DNA of 64,000 nt from JAJAZB01 sp965249815 (GTDB taxonomy: Bacteria; Bacteroidota; Bacteroidia; Cytophagales; Spirosomataceae), in NCBI GenBank assembly GCA_965249815.1, contig CBDFMV010000003.1:2108001-2172000 (forward strand). Direction: 5' to 3'. Under the pieces are notes generated by a model. It saw only the letters and a list, made by a program, of their open reading frames with translations, ran no database searches and was not told the DNA's origin. Both the position numbers and the translations under genes were made by a program. Shown here piece by piece: positions 56,937-64,000 of this stretch (positions within the stretch are counted from its first letter, which is position 1; every line of letters begins with the position of its first letter).

Positions 56937-57021
56937 GTCATCCCGAGCGTAGCGAGAGACCTTCTGGGTTACCGGAGCGGTGCCTCCTACCAAAAAGGTC
57001 CCTCGCTGCGCTCGGGATGAC
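56937..57021. repeat. Long GTCATCC...GGATGAC hairpin element, copy C
   Basis: GTCATCCCGAGCGTAGCGAG pairs with CTCGCTGCGCTCGGGATGAC (one mismatch). The inner core GGTGCCTCC...AAAAAGGTCC matches copies A and B. It lies between the start of smpB and the stop of the OmpH-like gene. Confidence 0.9.
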
Positions 57022-57048
57022 AAAAAGGTTAAAAAACTGCGCCGTCCG

Positions 57049-57660
57049 TTACTTCTTCTCGGCGGGCTTGGCAGCCTGGCTTTCTTTGTACTCCTTGTTC
57101 AGCCCGGCGATGATCTTCTGGGTCACGTCGAGGTCGGGGTTGGCAAACAAAATGCCGCCGCCTTTCGAATAGCCCAGCACGAAGTGGTAGCCGTTTTCGC
57201 GGTTGTATTTCTGAACGTAGGTCGAAATGTTGTTGTACAACTCCTCGTTTTTCTTCGTCTCCTCCGCGCCCAGGTCGTTGGCGACTTTCTGACGGTACTG
57301 CTCAAATTCGGAGCCTTCTTTCTGTAAACGAATCTGGGTGGCCTGCGCTTCGGCGGCGATCATGCCCGGCCCCTGCTGCTGAAACTGCTGGATTTTACGT
57401 TGCAGCATCGTGCCTCGGGTGCTGAGGTCGAGGTCGAGTTGGGCGCGTTTTTGCTCAAACGCCTTGCGGGCGTCTTTGTAAAAATCGTACTGGGTCAGCA
57501 GCGAATCGCTGTTGACGTACACGATGGGCTTGCCGCCCACGGTGCCCGTGCTGTCGGTGGTGGAAGCAACAGCGGGCGATTTTCCGGCAAAATGAAGGTA
57601 AAACAAGACCGCTACGGCGATGGCCAGCACGGCGTTGAAAGCAAGCGAAGCGTTTTTCAC
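57049..57660 (-). CDS. OmpH/Skp family periplasmic chaperone
   Basis: A 203-residue protein with an N-terminal membrane/signal segment (LAFNAVLAIAVAVLFYLHF) and the Skp pattern: VYVNSDSLLTQYDFYKDARK, a long coiled-coil arm (about 75-150, RGTMLQRKIQQFQQQG... EGSEFEQYRQ) and the returning β-strand (YHFVLGYSKGGGILFANPDLDVT). It holds unfolded outer-membrane proteins. Here the anchor may keep it membrane-bound. Confidence 0.92.
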   Translation of the reverse strand: MKNASLAFNAVLAIAVAVLFYLHFAGKSPAVASTTDSTGTVGGKPIVYVNSDSLLTQYDFYKDARKAFEQKRAQLDLDLSTRGTMLQRKIQQFQQQGPGMIAAEAQATQIRLQKEGSEFEQYRQKVANDLGAEETKKNEELYNNISTYVQKYNRENGYHFVLGYSKGGGILFANPDLDVTQKIIAGLNKEYKESQAAKPAEKK

Positions 57661-57753
57661 TGAAGGAGAAATGGTTAGTGAACGGGTGGTTGGTTGGCAA
57701 AAAGTCCGTAAAGATAGCCAACTCGCCCCAGTTGGCCGCAGATGAACCCAAAA

Positions 57754-58116
57754 TCAGCGCCCAACAGAACGCGTCGGCGGTTGAAGCGCCGCCCGCCCCA
57801 GGTACCCTGCCCACGCCGCCACGCCGCCGACCACCCCCCCCAGCACCGCCGTGACCACCAGCAACAGCGCCGTGGAGCCGCCCAGCGGCAGCACGCCCGC
57901 CATGCGGCCCGCCAGCAGGTTGTCGTTGGCGTGGCTTTTCCAGAACGCGACCAGCAACCAGAGCAAACCCACGGCCAGAAACCCAGCCCCGAAGGCCCCA
58001 CCGGCGCTTTTGGAACGCCAGGCAGCCACGGCAAACGGCACCACGGCGACCACGCCCCACCAGGGCAAAACGTACTGCGCAACGGCGGTAAGGAGGAAAA
58101 TGAGGAGGAAGGGCAT
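57754..58116 (-). CDS. Small membrane protein of unknown function (120 aa)
   Basis: About four hydrophobic segments: PFLLIFLLTAVAQYVLPW, VVAVVPFAVAAW, FGAGFLAVGLLWLLVAFW and ALLLVVTAVLGGVVGGVAAW. The N-D-N-L-L-A-G-R-M-A motif in the third loop is distinctive, but I cannot name the family. ATG at 58116 is a natural start. Confidence 0.65.
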   Translation of the reverse strand: MPFLLIFLLTAVAQYVLPWWGVVAVVPFAVAAWRSKSAGGAFGAGFLAVGLLWLLVAFWKSHANDNLLAGRMAGVLPLGGSTALLLVVTAVLGGVVGGVAAWAGYLGRAALQPPTRSVGR

Positions 58117-58181
58117 GGTGAAGTTTACTTTTTTGCATTTAAAATCCCGTCCTTTTCAAGGGGAGGGAGTCAGCGCGGCTG

Positions 58182-60635
58182 CTATTTATTGGCCAGTTTC
58201 ACCGTCGAAACCACGCGTTTGTCGGCTTCGTCGGCGGTTTTCAAATACACCAATCGGTTGAGCTGGCCTTGCCGCCAGGTTTCGAGTTGGTTGTCGTAAA
58301 AAGCACTGCCGGGGTTGCCCGACTGCCCGCCGGGGTACACGCCGTAGGCCGTCGGGCCGTCTTTGCCCAGGGCGACCACCATCCGCCACGAAGGGCCGTG
58401 GGCTTTGTTGGTTGCGTTGACAATGCCCACGCCGCCGCCCGTGACCAGTCCCAACCGGCTCAACGCGGGCAGCCGCGCCAGGTGCGTGACGTTGGTGCCG
58501 CGCTGGGTGCCGAGCGCCCACTTCGGGCCAATCGGACCGAGTTGCCGCCGCAGCGTGTCGGTGGCGGCTTTAAAACTGCGCAGCGTCAACTCGGCCAGGG
58601 TTTCGCGGCGGTTGGGCGTGCGCACGTCGTCGAACCACTTCGCGGTGGGTTCGGTCAGCACCATCCGCATGGTGCGGTCGCTGGTGGGGAAAATGGTCGG
58701 CTCGGTGGCGGGGTCGCCCAGTTCGTCCTGCCAAATGGCCCGGTACAGGGCGGCGGTCCACTCGATGAACACCGTCGGCTCGATGCGGTCAGGGTCGTTG
58801 CGCAGGTTCCAGGTTTTCAGCCGGTTCAGCGCGTCAAGTTGCCCGGCGCTCAGGTCGCGGGGCGTCACCAGCGGCAGCAAGGCGGGCAACAGTGTGCGGG
58901 CCTGAATGCTGAAATTGTCGTTTTGCACGCTCCGCAGGCTGTCGGGCGTGGCGCGCTGCATGGCCCCGAGGCGCTCGTTGATGCGCAGGCCGCGCTCGGC
59001 GGGCAGGCTTTCGCCGGTCAAATAATACGGGTAGGTCGGGTCGGTGTAATTCTGATTGGCCGAACTCACAAAACCGCGTTCCGGGTTGCGCACGTGCGGG
59101 TTGTGGGCGTGGGGAATCCAGCCCTGCCAGTCGTTTTGGGCCTTCGAGCCGTCGAGAATAAACTTGCCCTGGTCGCGCCAGCGGAGCGGAAACTTGCCGT
59201 TCACCCAAATCGCCACGTCGTTCTGGTTGCTGGCAAACACGAAATTCTGCGCCGCCGCGACGTAGTGGCTCAGCGCCTTCACGTAGTCGTCGTAGTTTTT
59301 GGCGCGGTTCAATTCATAAAAACAGCGCACGTCGTTCGACGGCTCGTGGGCGACCCAGCGCAACGCGTGGGCGGGCGGCACCGATTCGTTGAAGAGTTTT
59401 TCGCCCTCCTCGTACACTATCGGGCCGTGATGGGTGTAGCGCACGGTATCCACCACGTCGGGTTTGCCCCGAACTTTGATGACTTCCACCCGCGTTTGCA
59501 CCGGTTTCCACTGGCCTTCAAACCAATATTCCCGCCGCGTGGCATCCTTAAATTTCACCGAATACCAGTCCATCACGTCGGCCCCGACGTTGGTTTCGCT
59601 CCAGGCGATGTCGTGGTTAAACCCAATGATAATCAGGGGTGAACCGGGAATCGTGACGCCCGCCGCGTTGCTGCCCGGCGCAACGAGTTGCATTTGGTAC
59701 CAAATCGAAGGCAGGCTGAGCGACAGGTGCGGGTCGCCCGCCAGGATGGGCAGGCCGGTGGCCGTGCGGCTGCCGTGCACGGCCCAGTTGTTGGAACCGA
59801 TGCCCTCCGTTTTTACGTCGTCAAAATCCTCGACTGCCGCGAGGGCGGGTTCCCTGGCAGCGTCGGTCGGGGCTTTGGGAACGGGCACGGGCGCAAAATC
59901 CCACTTCGTTCCGGCGGGAATGATCGGGCTAACGACGAGGCCCGGAAAGTCGGGAAACAGGTCGGCGGTGGCTTCGCGGCCCAGTTTGCCGAGTACGTTG
60001 GTCAGCCGCCGGTCAGTGGTGCGGCCCGCCAGCGTGAAGGTCATTTCTTTCAGCAGCAGGTTGCATTTCAGCGGCGACCACGGCTCGGGCGCGTAGCCCA
60101 GCAGCTTGTATTCGAGCGGAAAATTTGCGGGTTTCAATCCCGAAATGTACGCGTTGACGCCCGCCGAGTACGATTCAACCACCTGCTTCATCACCGGGTC
60201 GGCCATCATGCCCTGCACGGCCTTTTCGGCCCCGTACACCATGCCGAGGCGGCGTTTATAGCGGTCGAGTTCGAGGGCTTTTTCGCCCACGACTTCGCTC
60301 AGACGACCCGCCGCCGCGTGGGTCTGAAACTCCATTTGCCAGAGCCGGTCGCGGGCCGTGAGGTAGCCCTGGGCGAAGTAGAGGTCGGGGTCGTTTTGCG
60401 CAAAAACGTGTGGCACCCGGAGTGAATCGAAGCGCACGGTGACGGGGGCCTGGAGGCCGTCGAGGTGGAGTTCGTCGTCGGAAAGAGCCTGGCTGGCGGG
60501 TTCGGCGTTGGCCCAAAAGCCGCCGAAAGGATCGAGCAACGGACCAACCGGCGGCAGGTCACCCCATTTTTTGTTCAAGGCCCACGTCAGCCCGACCGTC
60601 AGCAACACGGCCAGCACGGCTCCGGTTTTTTTCAT
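58182..60635 (-). CDS. Penicillin acylase family (Ntn) hydrolase
   Basis: An 817-residue precursor from ATG 60635 with a signal or anchor (MKKTGAVLAVLLTVGLTWAL). Family features: QGYLTARDRLWQMEF in the α-part, a spacer, then IGSNNWAVHGSRTATGLPILAGDPHL with the autocatalytic nucleophile Ser281, and the β-part including WSETNVGADVMDWYSVKF and LRNDPDRIEP. Such enzymes hydrolyse acyl amides (β-lactams, acyl homoserine lactones, bile amides); the natural substrate is unknown. Possible quorum-quenching function is only a family-level hint. Confidence 0.93.
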   Translation of the reverse strand: MKKTGAVLAVLLTVGLTWALNKKWGDLPPVGPLLDPFGGFWANAEPASQALSDDELHLDGLQAPVTVRFDSLRVPHVFAQNDPDLYFAQGYLTARDRLWQMEFQTHAAAGRLSEVVGEKALELDRYKRRLGMVYGAEKAVQGMMADPVMKQVVESYSAGVNAYISGLKPANFPLEYKLLGYAPEPWSPLKCNLLLKEMTFTLAGRTTDRRLTNVLGKLGREATADLFPDFPGLVVSPIIPAGTKWDFAPVPVPKAPTDAAREPALAAVEDFDDVKTEGIGSNNWAVHGSRTATGLPILAGDPHLSLSLPSIWYQMQLVAPGSNAAGVTIPGSPLIIIGFNHDIAWSETNVGADVMDWYSVKFKDATRREYWFEGQWKPVQTRVEVIKVRGKPDVVDTVRYTHHGPIVYEEGEKLFNESVPPAHALRWVAHEPSNDVRCFYELNRAKNYDDYVKALSHYVAAAQNFVFASNQNDVAIWVNGKFPLRWRDQGKFILDGSKAQNDWQGWIPHAHNPHVRNPERGFVSSANQNYTDPTYPYYLTGESLPAERGLRINERLGAMQRATPDSLRSVQNDNFSIQARTLLPALLPLVTPRDLSAGQLDALNRLKTWNLRNDPDRIEPTVFIEWTAALYRAIWQDELGDPATEPTIFPTSDRTMRMVLTEPTAKWFDDVRTPNRRETLAELTLRSFKAATDTLRRQLGPIGPKWALGTQRGTNVTHLARLPALSRLGLVTGGGVGIVNATNKAHGPSWRMVVALGKDGPTAYGVYPGGQSGNPGSAFYDNQLETWRQGQLNRLVYLKTADEADKRVVSTVKLANK

Positions 60636-60742
60636 AAAAAAAGGCAGGTTTCGGGGGAAAATCGGCAACTTTGGCGCGACGAAGATAGAGGCGGATGGCG
60701 AGAGGTTTCAATTCCCTCCCAGAATTTTTCTATTTTTCAGGC

Positions 60743-61768
60743 ATGAAAAAATTCCTCGTTGGCCTGGCGCTCGCGCTCGGTGTTCTCGCCGCCGTGTACG
60801 CCCTCGGCCCGCGCCCCGACCCGCCCAAAGAAACCTACGAGACCCCGCCGCTGCCCACCCTGCTGCCGGTTCTTGAGGCCCAGATTCAATCCGAAGAAAG
60901 CGCCATGCCCGGCCTGAAACCCGGCTGCGAAGCCCGCATCGTGTGGGCCGATTCCACCAAAAAACAGAAGACGCCCTACGCGCTGCTGTACCTGCACGGA
61001 TTCTCGGCCAGTCCGGGCGGCGAGGGCGACCCGGTGGCGTTCAACGTGGCGAAAACCTTCGGATGCAACCTGTTTCTGGCCCGCATGGCCGGGCACGGCG
61101 TGGACCTCGGCGATGAAACGATGGCCACGCTCACGACCGACGACTACCTCGCCTCGGCGGAAAAAGGGCTGGCGATTGCCAAAAGCCTGGGCGACACGGT
61201 GCTCGTGGTGGGCACCTCGGCGGGCGGGGCGCTGACGCTCTGGCTGGCCTCGCGCCACCCCGAAATCCGCGCGGCGGTGACGTACTCGCCCTGCATTGCG
61301 ATTTTCGACCCCAACGCCAAACTCATCGACGATCCCTGGGGACTGCAACTTGCGCACCTGATTACGGGTAAGCAATTCAATGACATTCAGAACCCCGCCG
61401 AGGCGCAAAAGCGGTTCTGGACGACCCACTACCGCCTCGAAGGCGTGCAGATGCTGCAAAATTTCCTGACCCACGACATGACACCGGAGACGTTCGGCAA
61501 GGTGAAATGCCCGGTGTTGCTTTGCTATTATTTCAAAAACGAGCAGGAGCAGGACAAGGTCGTGTCGGTTCCGGCCCTGCTCACGATGTTCGACCAACTG
61601 GGCACGCCCGCCGCGCTGAAGCGGAAAGTAAACCTACCCACCACGATGCGGCACGAAATGGCGTCGAAGTATTTATCGAAAGACGTGGCGGCGGTGGAGC
61701 GCGAAACGGTGCAGTTTTTAGAAGAAATCGTGGGCTTAAAGCCCGTCACTCAACTGGCGTTGCGATGA
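60743..61768 (+). CDS. α/β-hydrolase (lipase/esterase-like), membrane-anchored
   Basis: A 341-residue protein with an N-terminal anchor (FLVGLALALGVLAAVYAL). Oxyanion motif LLYLHGFSASPGG (83-93), nucleophile S159 in VVGTSAGG and a catalytic His in TTMRHEM near 308; Asp is likely in the CYYFKNEQEQDKVVS segment. It resembles serine aminopeptidase/monoglyceride-lipase-like hydrolases (DUF-type Hydrolase_4). It overlaps the next gene by 4 bases (ATGA), so the two are translationally coupled and may both act on lipids. Confidence 0.85.
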   Translation: MKKFLVGLALALGVLAAVYALGPRPDPPKETYETPPLPTLLPVLEAQIQSEESAMPGLKPGCEARIVWADSTKKQKTPYALLYLHGFSASPGGEGDPVAFNVAKTFGCNLFLARMAGHGVDLGDETMATLTTDDYLASAEKGLAIAKSLGDTVLVVGTSAGGALTLWLASRHPEIRAAVTYSPCIAIFDPNAKLIDDPWGLQLAHLITGKQFNDIQNPAEAQKRFWTTHYRLEGVQMLQNFLTHDMTPETFGKVKCPVLLCYYFKNEQEQDKVVSVPALLTMFDQLGTPAALKRKVNLPTTMRHEMASKYLSKDVAAVERETVQFLEEIVGLKPVTQLALR

Positions 61769-62727
61769 AAATCGACTCGTTTTTTAACCGCAACGACGCA
61801 AAGTTTTTACGCAAAGTGCGCGAAGAAATGCGTTGCGATCTTTGCGGAATCCTTTGCGTCGTTGCGGTTTATTCCTTCTCCTCCGCCAGCATGGCCCAAA
61901 CATTCGACTGGCAGGGCCACCGGGGTTGCCGGGGTTTGATGCCCGAAAACACGCTGCCCGCCTTTCAGAAAGCCCTCGACCTCGGTGTCACGACGCTCGA
62001 ACTCGACGTGGTCATCAGTGCTGACCGGCAGGTGGTCGTTTCGCACGAGCCGTATTTCAACGCCCTGTTTACGACCAAACCCGACGGCTCGCCCGTGGCG
62101 AAGAGCGACGAGAAAGCGCTGAATCTGTTTAAAATGCCGTATGCCGAGATTCGGAAATACGACACCGGCCAACGGGGCAACGCCAGCTACCCCGACCAAC
62201 AGAAAATCGCCGCGTACAAACCCCTGCTGCGCGACATGCTGGCCGTTGCCGAAGCCCACGCCCGGAAAATGGGTCGTCCGCTACCGCGTTACAACGTCGA
62301 AATCAAGAGCGAGGAAAAGGAATACGGCGTGTCGCAGCCCCCCGTGGCGGAGTTTTGCGCGCTGGTTTACAACGAGTTGAAAGCCCTGCCGCCCGAACGC
62401 CTCACCGTACAAAGCTTCGATTTCAACGTGTTGAAACACTGGAAACAGGAAACCGACGCGGGCCGGTTTTCGCCCAAAATCGGCCTCGCAGCGCTGGTTA
62501 ATGTACAGGGACCGGAGGCGGTGGTGAAGGAACTCGGCTTTAAACCCGCCATTTACAGCCCGTACTACGTGCTGCTGACCAAAGGCCGGGTGGAAGAAGC
62601 CCACGGCCTGGGCCTGAAGGTGATTCCTTGGACGGTCAACGACGCCGACAAAATGCAGAAACTGAAGGATTGGGGCGTGGATGGAATCATCACCGACTAC
62701 CCCGACCGGGCCAGGGCGGTGAAGTAA
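61765..62727 (+). CDS. Glycerophosphodiester phosphodiesterase, with leader derived from a palindrome
   Basis: A 320-residue protein from ATG 61765 (ATG 61828 is another possible start). The GDPD core begins about residue 47: QGHRGCRGLMPENTLPAFQKALDLGVTTLELDVVIS, with catalytic His/Glu/Asp in HRG, EN and ELD and HEPYF; later YNVEIKSEEKE and the ending VIPWTVNDADKMQKLKDWGVDGIITDYPD. It splits glycerophosphodiesters to glycerol-3-phosphate and alcohol. The hydrophobic export signal (LCGILCVVAVYSF... SMAQ) overlaps an 84-base palindrome, which is odd for a signal peptide. Confidence 0.9.
   Translation: MKIDSFFNRNDAKFLRKVREEMRCDLCGILCVVAVYSFSSASMAQTFDWQGHRGCRGLMPENTLPAFQKALDLGVTTLELDVVISADRQVVVSHEPYFNALFTTKPDGSPVAKSDEKALNLFKMPYAEIRKYDTGQRGNASYPDQQKIAAYKPLLRDMLAVAEAHARKMGRPLPRYNVEIKSEEKEYGVSQPPVAEFCALVYNELKALPPERLTVQSFDFNVLKHWKQETDAGRFSPKIGLAALVNVQGPEAVVKELGFKPAIYSPYYVLLTKGRVEEAHGLGLKVIPWTVNDADKMQKLKDWGVDGIITDYPDRARAVK
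61786..61869. repeat. AACCGCAACGACGCAAAG palindrome inside the phosphodiesterase leader
   Basis: Perfect 18-base arms (61786-61803 and 61852-61869) enclose further GCAAAG/CTTTGC pairings. The element is of the intergenic palindrome type but here lies within the coding frame of the phosphodiesterase, contributing residues about 8-35. Confidence 0.9.
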
Positions 62728-62751
62728 CACCCCCGTTGGGCGGCTTGATTT

Positions 62752-62785
62752 TTTAAGTAGTTCTATCATTTAAGTAGTTCTATCA
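62752..62785. repeat. 17-bp perfect tandem duplication upstream of the GH3 gene
   Basis: TTTAAGTAGTTCTATCA occurs twice in a row, 23 bases before the GTG start of the GH3-family gene. It could matter for promoter spacing, or be chance slippage. Confidence 0.85.
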
Positions 62786-62808
62786 ACTGTTTAACTGCTC
62801 CCTGAAAC

Positions 62809-64000
62809 GTGCCCCTTTTCAACGACGTCCTCGTCTGGCTGATGAAGCGCCGGATGCCCCGCATCGAGGCCTTCCGCCGCGACCCCGTGGCCGCGCAGGA
62901 GCGCATGTTCGGGCGGCTGCTCCGGGCCGGGCGCAACACCGAGTGGGGCAGGGCGCATGGCTACCGGGGCATCCGCAGCACCGCCGATTTTCAGATGCAG
63001 GTGCCGGTCTCGGGCTACGAAGACTTTTTTCCGTACATCGAACGGGTGATGCGGGGTGAGCAGAACGTCATCTGGAACTCGCCGATTCGCTGGTTTTCCA
63101 AATCGTCGGGCACGACCAACGCCCGCAGCAAGTTCATTCCCGTGTCGAGCGAATCGCTCAACGACGGGCACTTCAAGGGCGGCAAAGACCTCATCGCGCT
63201 CTACGTACACAACCACCCCGACACGCGCACGTTCACGGGCAAGGGCCTGTCCATCGGCGGGAGCCTATCGGGCAATGAATTCAACCCCTACTCGCAGGTC
63301 GGCGACGTGTCGGCGGTGGTGATGCGCAACCTGCCGCCCTGGGCGCAGGCCATCCGCACGCCGAGCCTGAAGGTGGCCCTGATGGACGTGTGGGAGCAAA
63401 AAATTGAGCGCATGGCCGCCGACACCGCCCGGCAAAACGTGACCAGCATCCTCGGCGTACCCACCTGGACGCTCGTGCTTATCGAACGGATTCTGGAGCG
63501 CACCGGTGCGGCGAATATCCTCGACGTGTGGCCCAATTTCGAGGTGTTCTGCCACGGCGCGGTGTCGTTCGGTCCGTACCGGGACCTGTTCAAAAACCGG
63601 ATTTTTGCCGGGGAAAACAGCGCCGGAAACGCCGTGCGGTACCTCGAAACGTACAACGCTTCCGAAGGATTTTTTGGCCTGCAAGACGACCTCAGCCGCC
63701 CCGACGAACTGCTGCTGATGCTCGACTACGGCATTTTCTACGAATTCATTCCCACCGACCAACTCGGCCTTGAACACCCCAACGCCCTGACCATCGGCGA
63801 AGTGCAGACCGGCCAAAACTACGCCGTCGTGATTTCGACCAACGCGGGCCTCTGGCGCTACCTCATCGGCGACACGGTGCGGTTTACGAGCCTATACCCG
63901 CACCGCGTCAAAATCAGCGGGCGCACCAAGCACTTCATCAACGCCTTCGGCGAGGAGGTCATCGTGGAAAACGCCGAGGCCGCCATCGCCCACGCCTGCC
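62809..64000 (+). CDS. GH3 auxin-responsive-promoter family protein (acyl-adenylating enzyme), cut by window end
   Basis: The frame from GTG 62809 reads VPLFNDVLVWLMKRRMPRIE and stays open to the end (397 codons seen). GH3 landmarks: TEWGRAHGYRGI, VPVSGYEDFFPYIERVMRGEQNVIW, FSKSSGTTNARSKFIPVS (ATP/AMP motif SSGTT), and YNASEGFFGLQDDLSRPDELLLMLDYGIFYEFIP, then VKISGRTKHFINAFGEEV. Plant GH3 enzymes join amino acids to auxin or jasmonate; bacterial members have no proven substrate. About the last quarter is missing. Confidence 0.93.
   Translation, partial: MPLFNDVLVWLMKRRMPRIEAFRRDPVAAQERMFGRLLRAGRNTEWGRAHGYRGIRSTADFQMQVPVSGYEDFFPYIERVMRGEQNVIWNSPIRWFSKSSGTTNARSKFIPVSSESLNDGHFKGGKDLIALYVHNHPDTRTFTGKGLSIGGSLSGNEFNPYSQVGDVSAVVMRNLPPWAQAIRTPSLKVALMDVWEQKIERMAADTARQNVTSILGVPTWTLVLIERILERTGAANILDVWPNFEVFCHGAVSFGPYRDLFKNRIFAGENSAGNAVRYLETYNASEGFFGLQDDLSRPDELLLMLDYGIFYEFIPTDQLGLEHPNALTIGEVQTGQNYAVVISTNAGLWRYLIGDTVRFTSLYPHRVKISGRTKHFINAFGEEVIVENAEAAIAHAC

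Overview
The window is a 64 kb piece of a high-G+C Bacteroidota chromosome, most likely Cytophagales (a Spirosomaceae-like organism). This rests on gene content and sequence style: the rpmG–DUF4295–ftsY cluster, OmpH/Skp and β-barrel proteins, an SpmA–SpmB fusion, a GH3-family enzyme, lipoproteins with Bacteroidota-type lipoboxes, promoters of the -33 TTTG / -7 TAnnTTTG type, no obvious Shine-Dalgarno sites, and many interspersed palindromes between genes. No rRNA, CRISPR array, transposase or prophage was found. Two tRNA-Val genes lie in tandem near 32.1-32.3 kb.

Layout. 0-5 kb is an accessory zone: a Uma2 end, a RelE/ParE-type toxin-antitoxin pair, a strikingly AT-rich two-gene island (four-helix membrane protein plus DGQHR-domain protein), a hypothetical helical protein, and a 21-bp minisatellite. 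5-12.7 kb holds secreted or envelope enzymes (DUF4965/glutaminase-type protein, SpmAB-like carrier, VanX-type dipeptidase, S41 protease, β-barrel protein). 12.8-19 kb is a glycan/envelope block (methyltransferase, a GT4–deacetylase fusion, a GT9 heptosyltransferase-like enzyme, VapBC, an MsbA-like ABC exporter). 19-27.4 kb carries an M48 protease, a fatty-acid hydroxylase, a second ABC exporter, a large PVC-type CxxCH protein and a DUF4160-DUF2442 pair. 27.4-35.5 kb has a TIM-barrel isomerase, a Kv-type channel, a TolC-like protein, TerC, tRNAs, Lrp, a TPR protein, hpt and a thioesterase.

35.5-46.5 kb is housekeeping: nuoD standing alone, rpmG–DUF4295–ftsY, purH, pabA, icd and ffh (both SRP GTPases are here), broken up by a frameshifted ParE toxin and a DUF433 gene with a truncated partner. 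46.5-54.6 kb mixes a VOC protein, VapBC, a sigma/anti-sigma-like/outer-membrane operon, uvrD, and a DUF433-Uma2 cassette bracketed by two copies of the uvrD 3' end. 54.6-64 kb has dnaX, smpB, skp-like, a penicillin acylase, a lipase-like hydrolase coupled to a glycerophosphodiesterase, and the start of a GH3 enzyme.

The best candidate for an undescribed system is the AT-rich DGQHR + membrane-protein operon at 1.4-3.1 kb. The most instructive non-coding signals are a three-copy hairpin family with compensatory stem changes and a conserved inner core (3.3, 8.1 and 57.0 kb), the word-like hairpins between genes, a palindrome that encodes much of a secretory leader (61.8 kb), and the duplicated uvrD end (52.6/53.6 kb). 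All calls come from reading the sequence; no database search was run.
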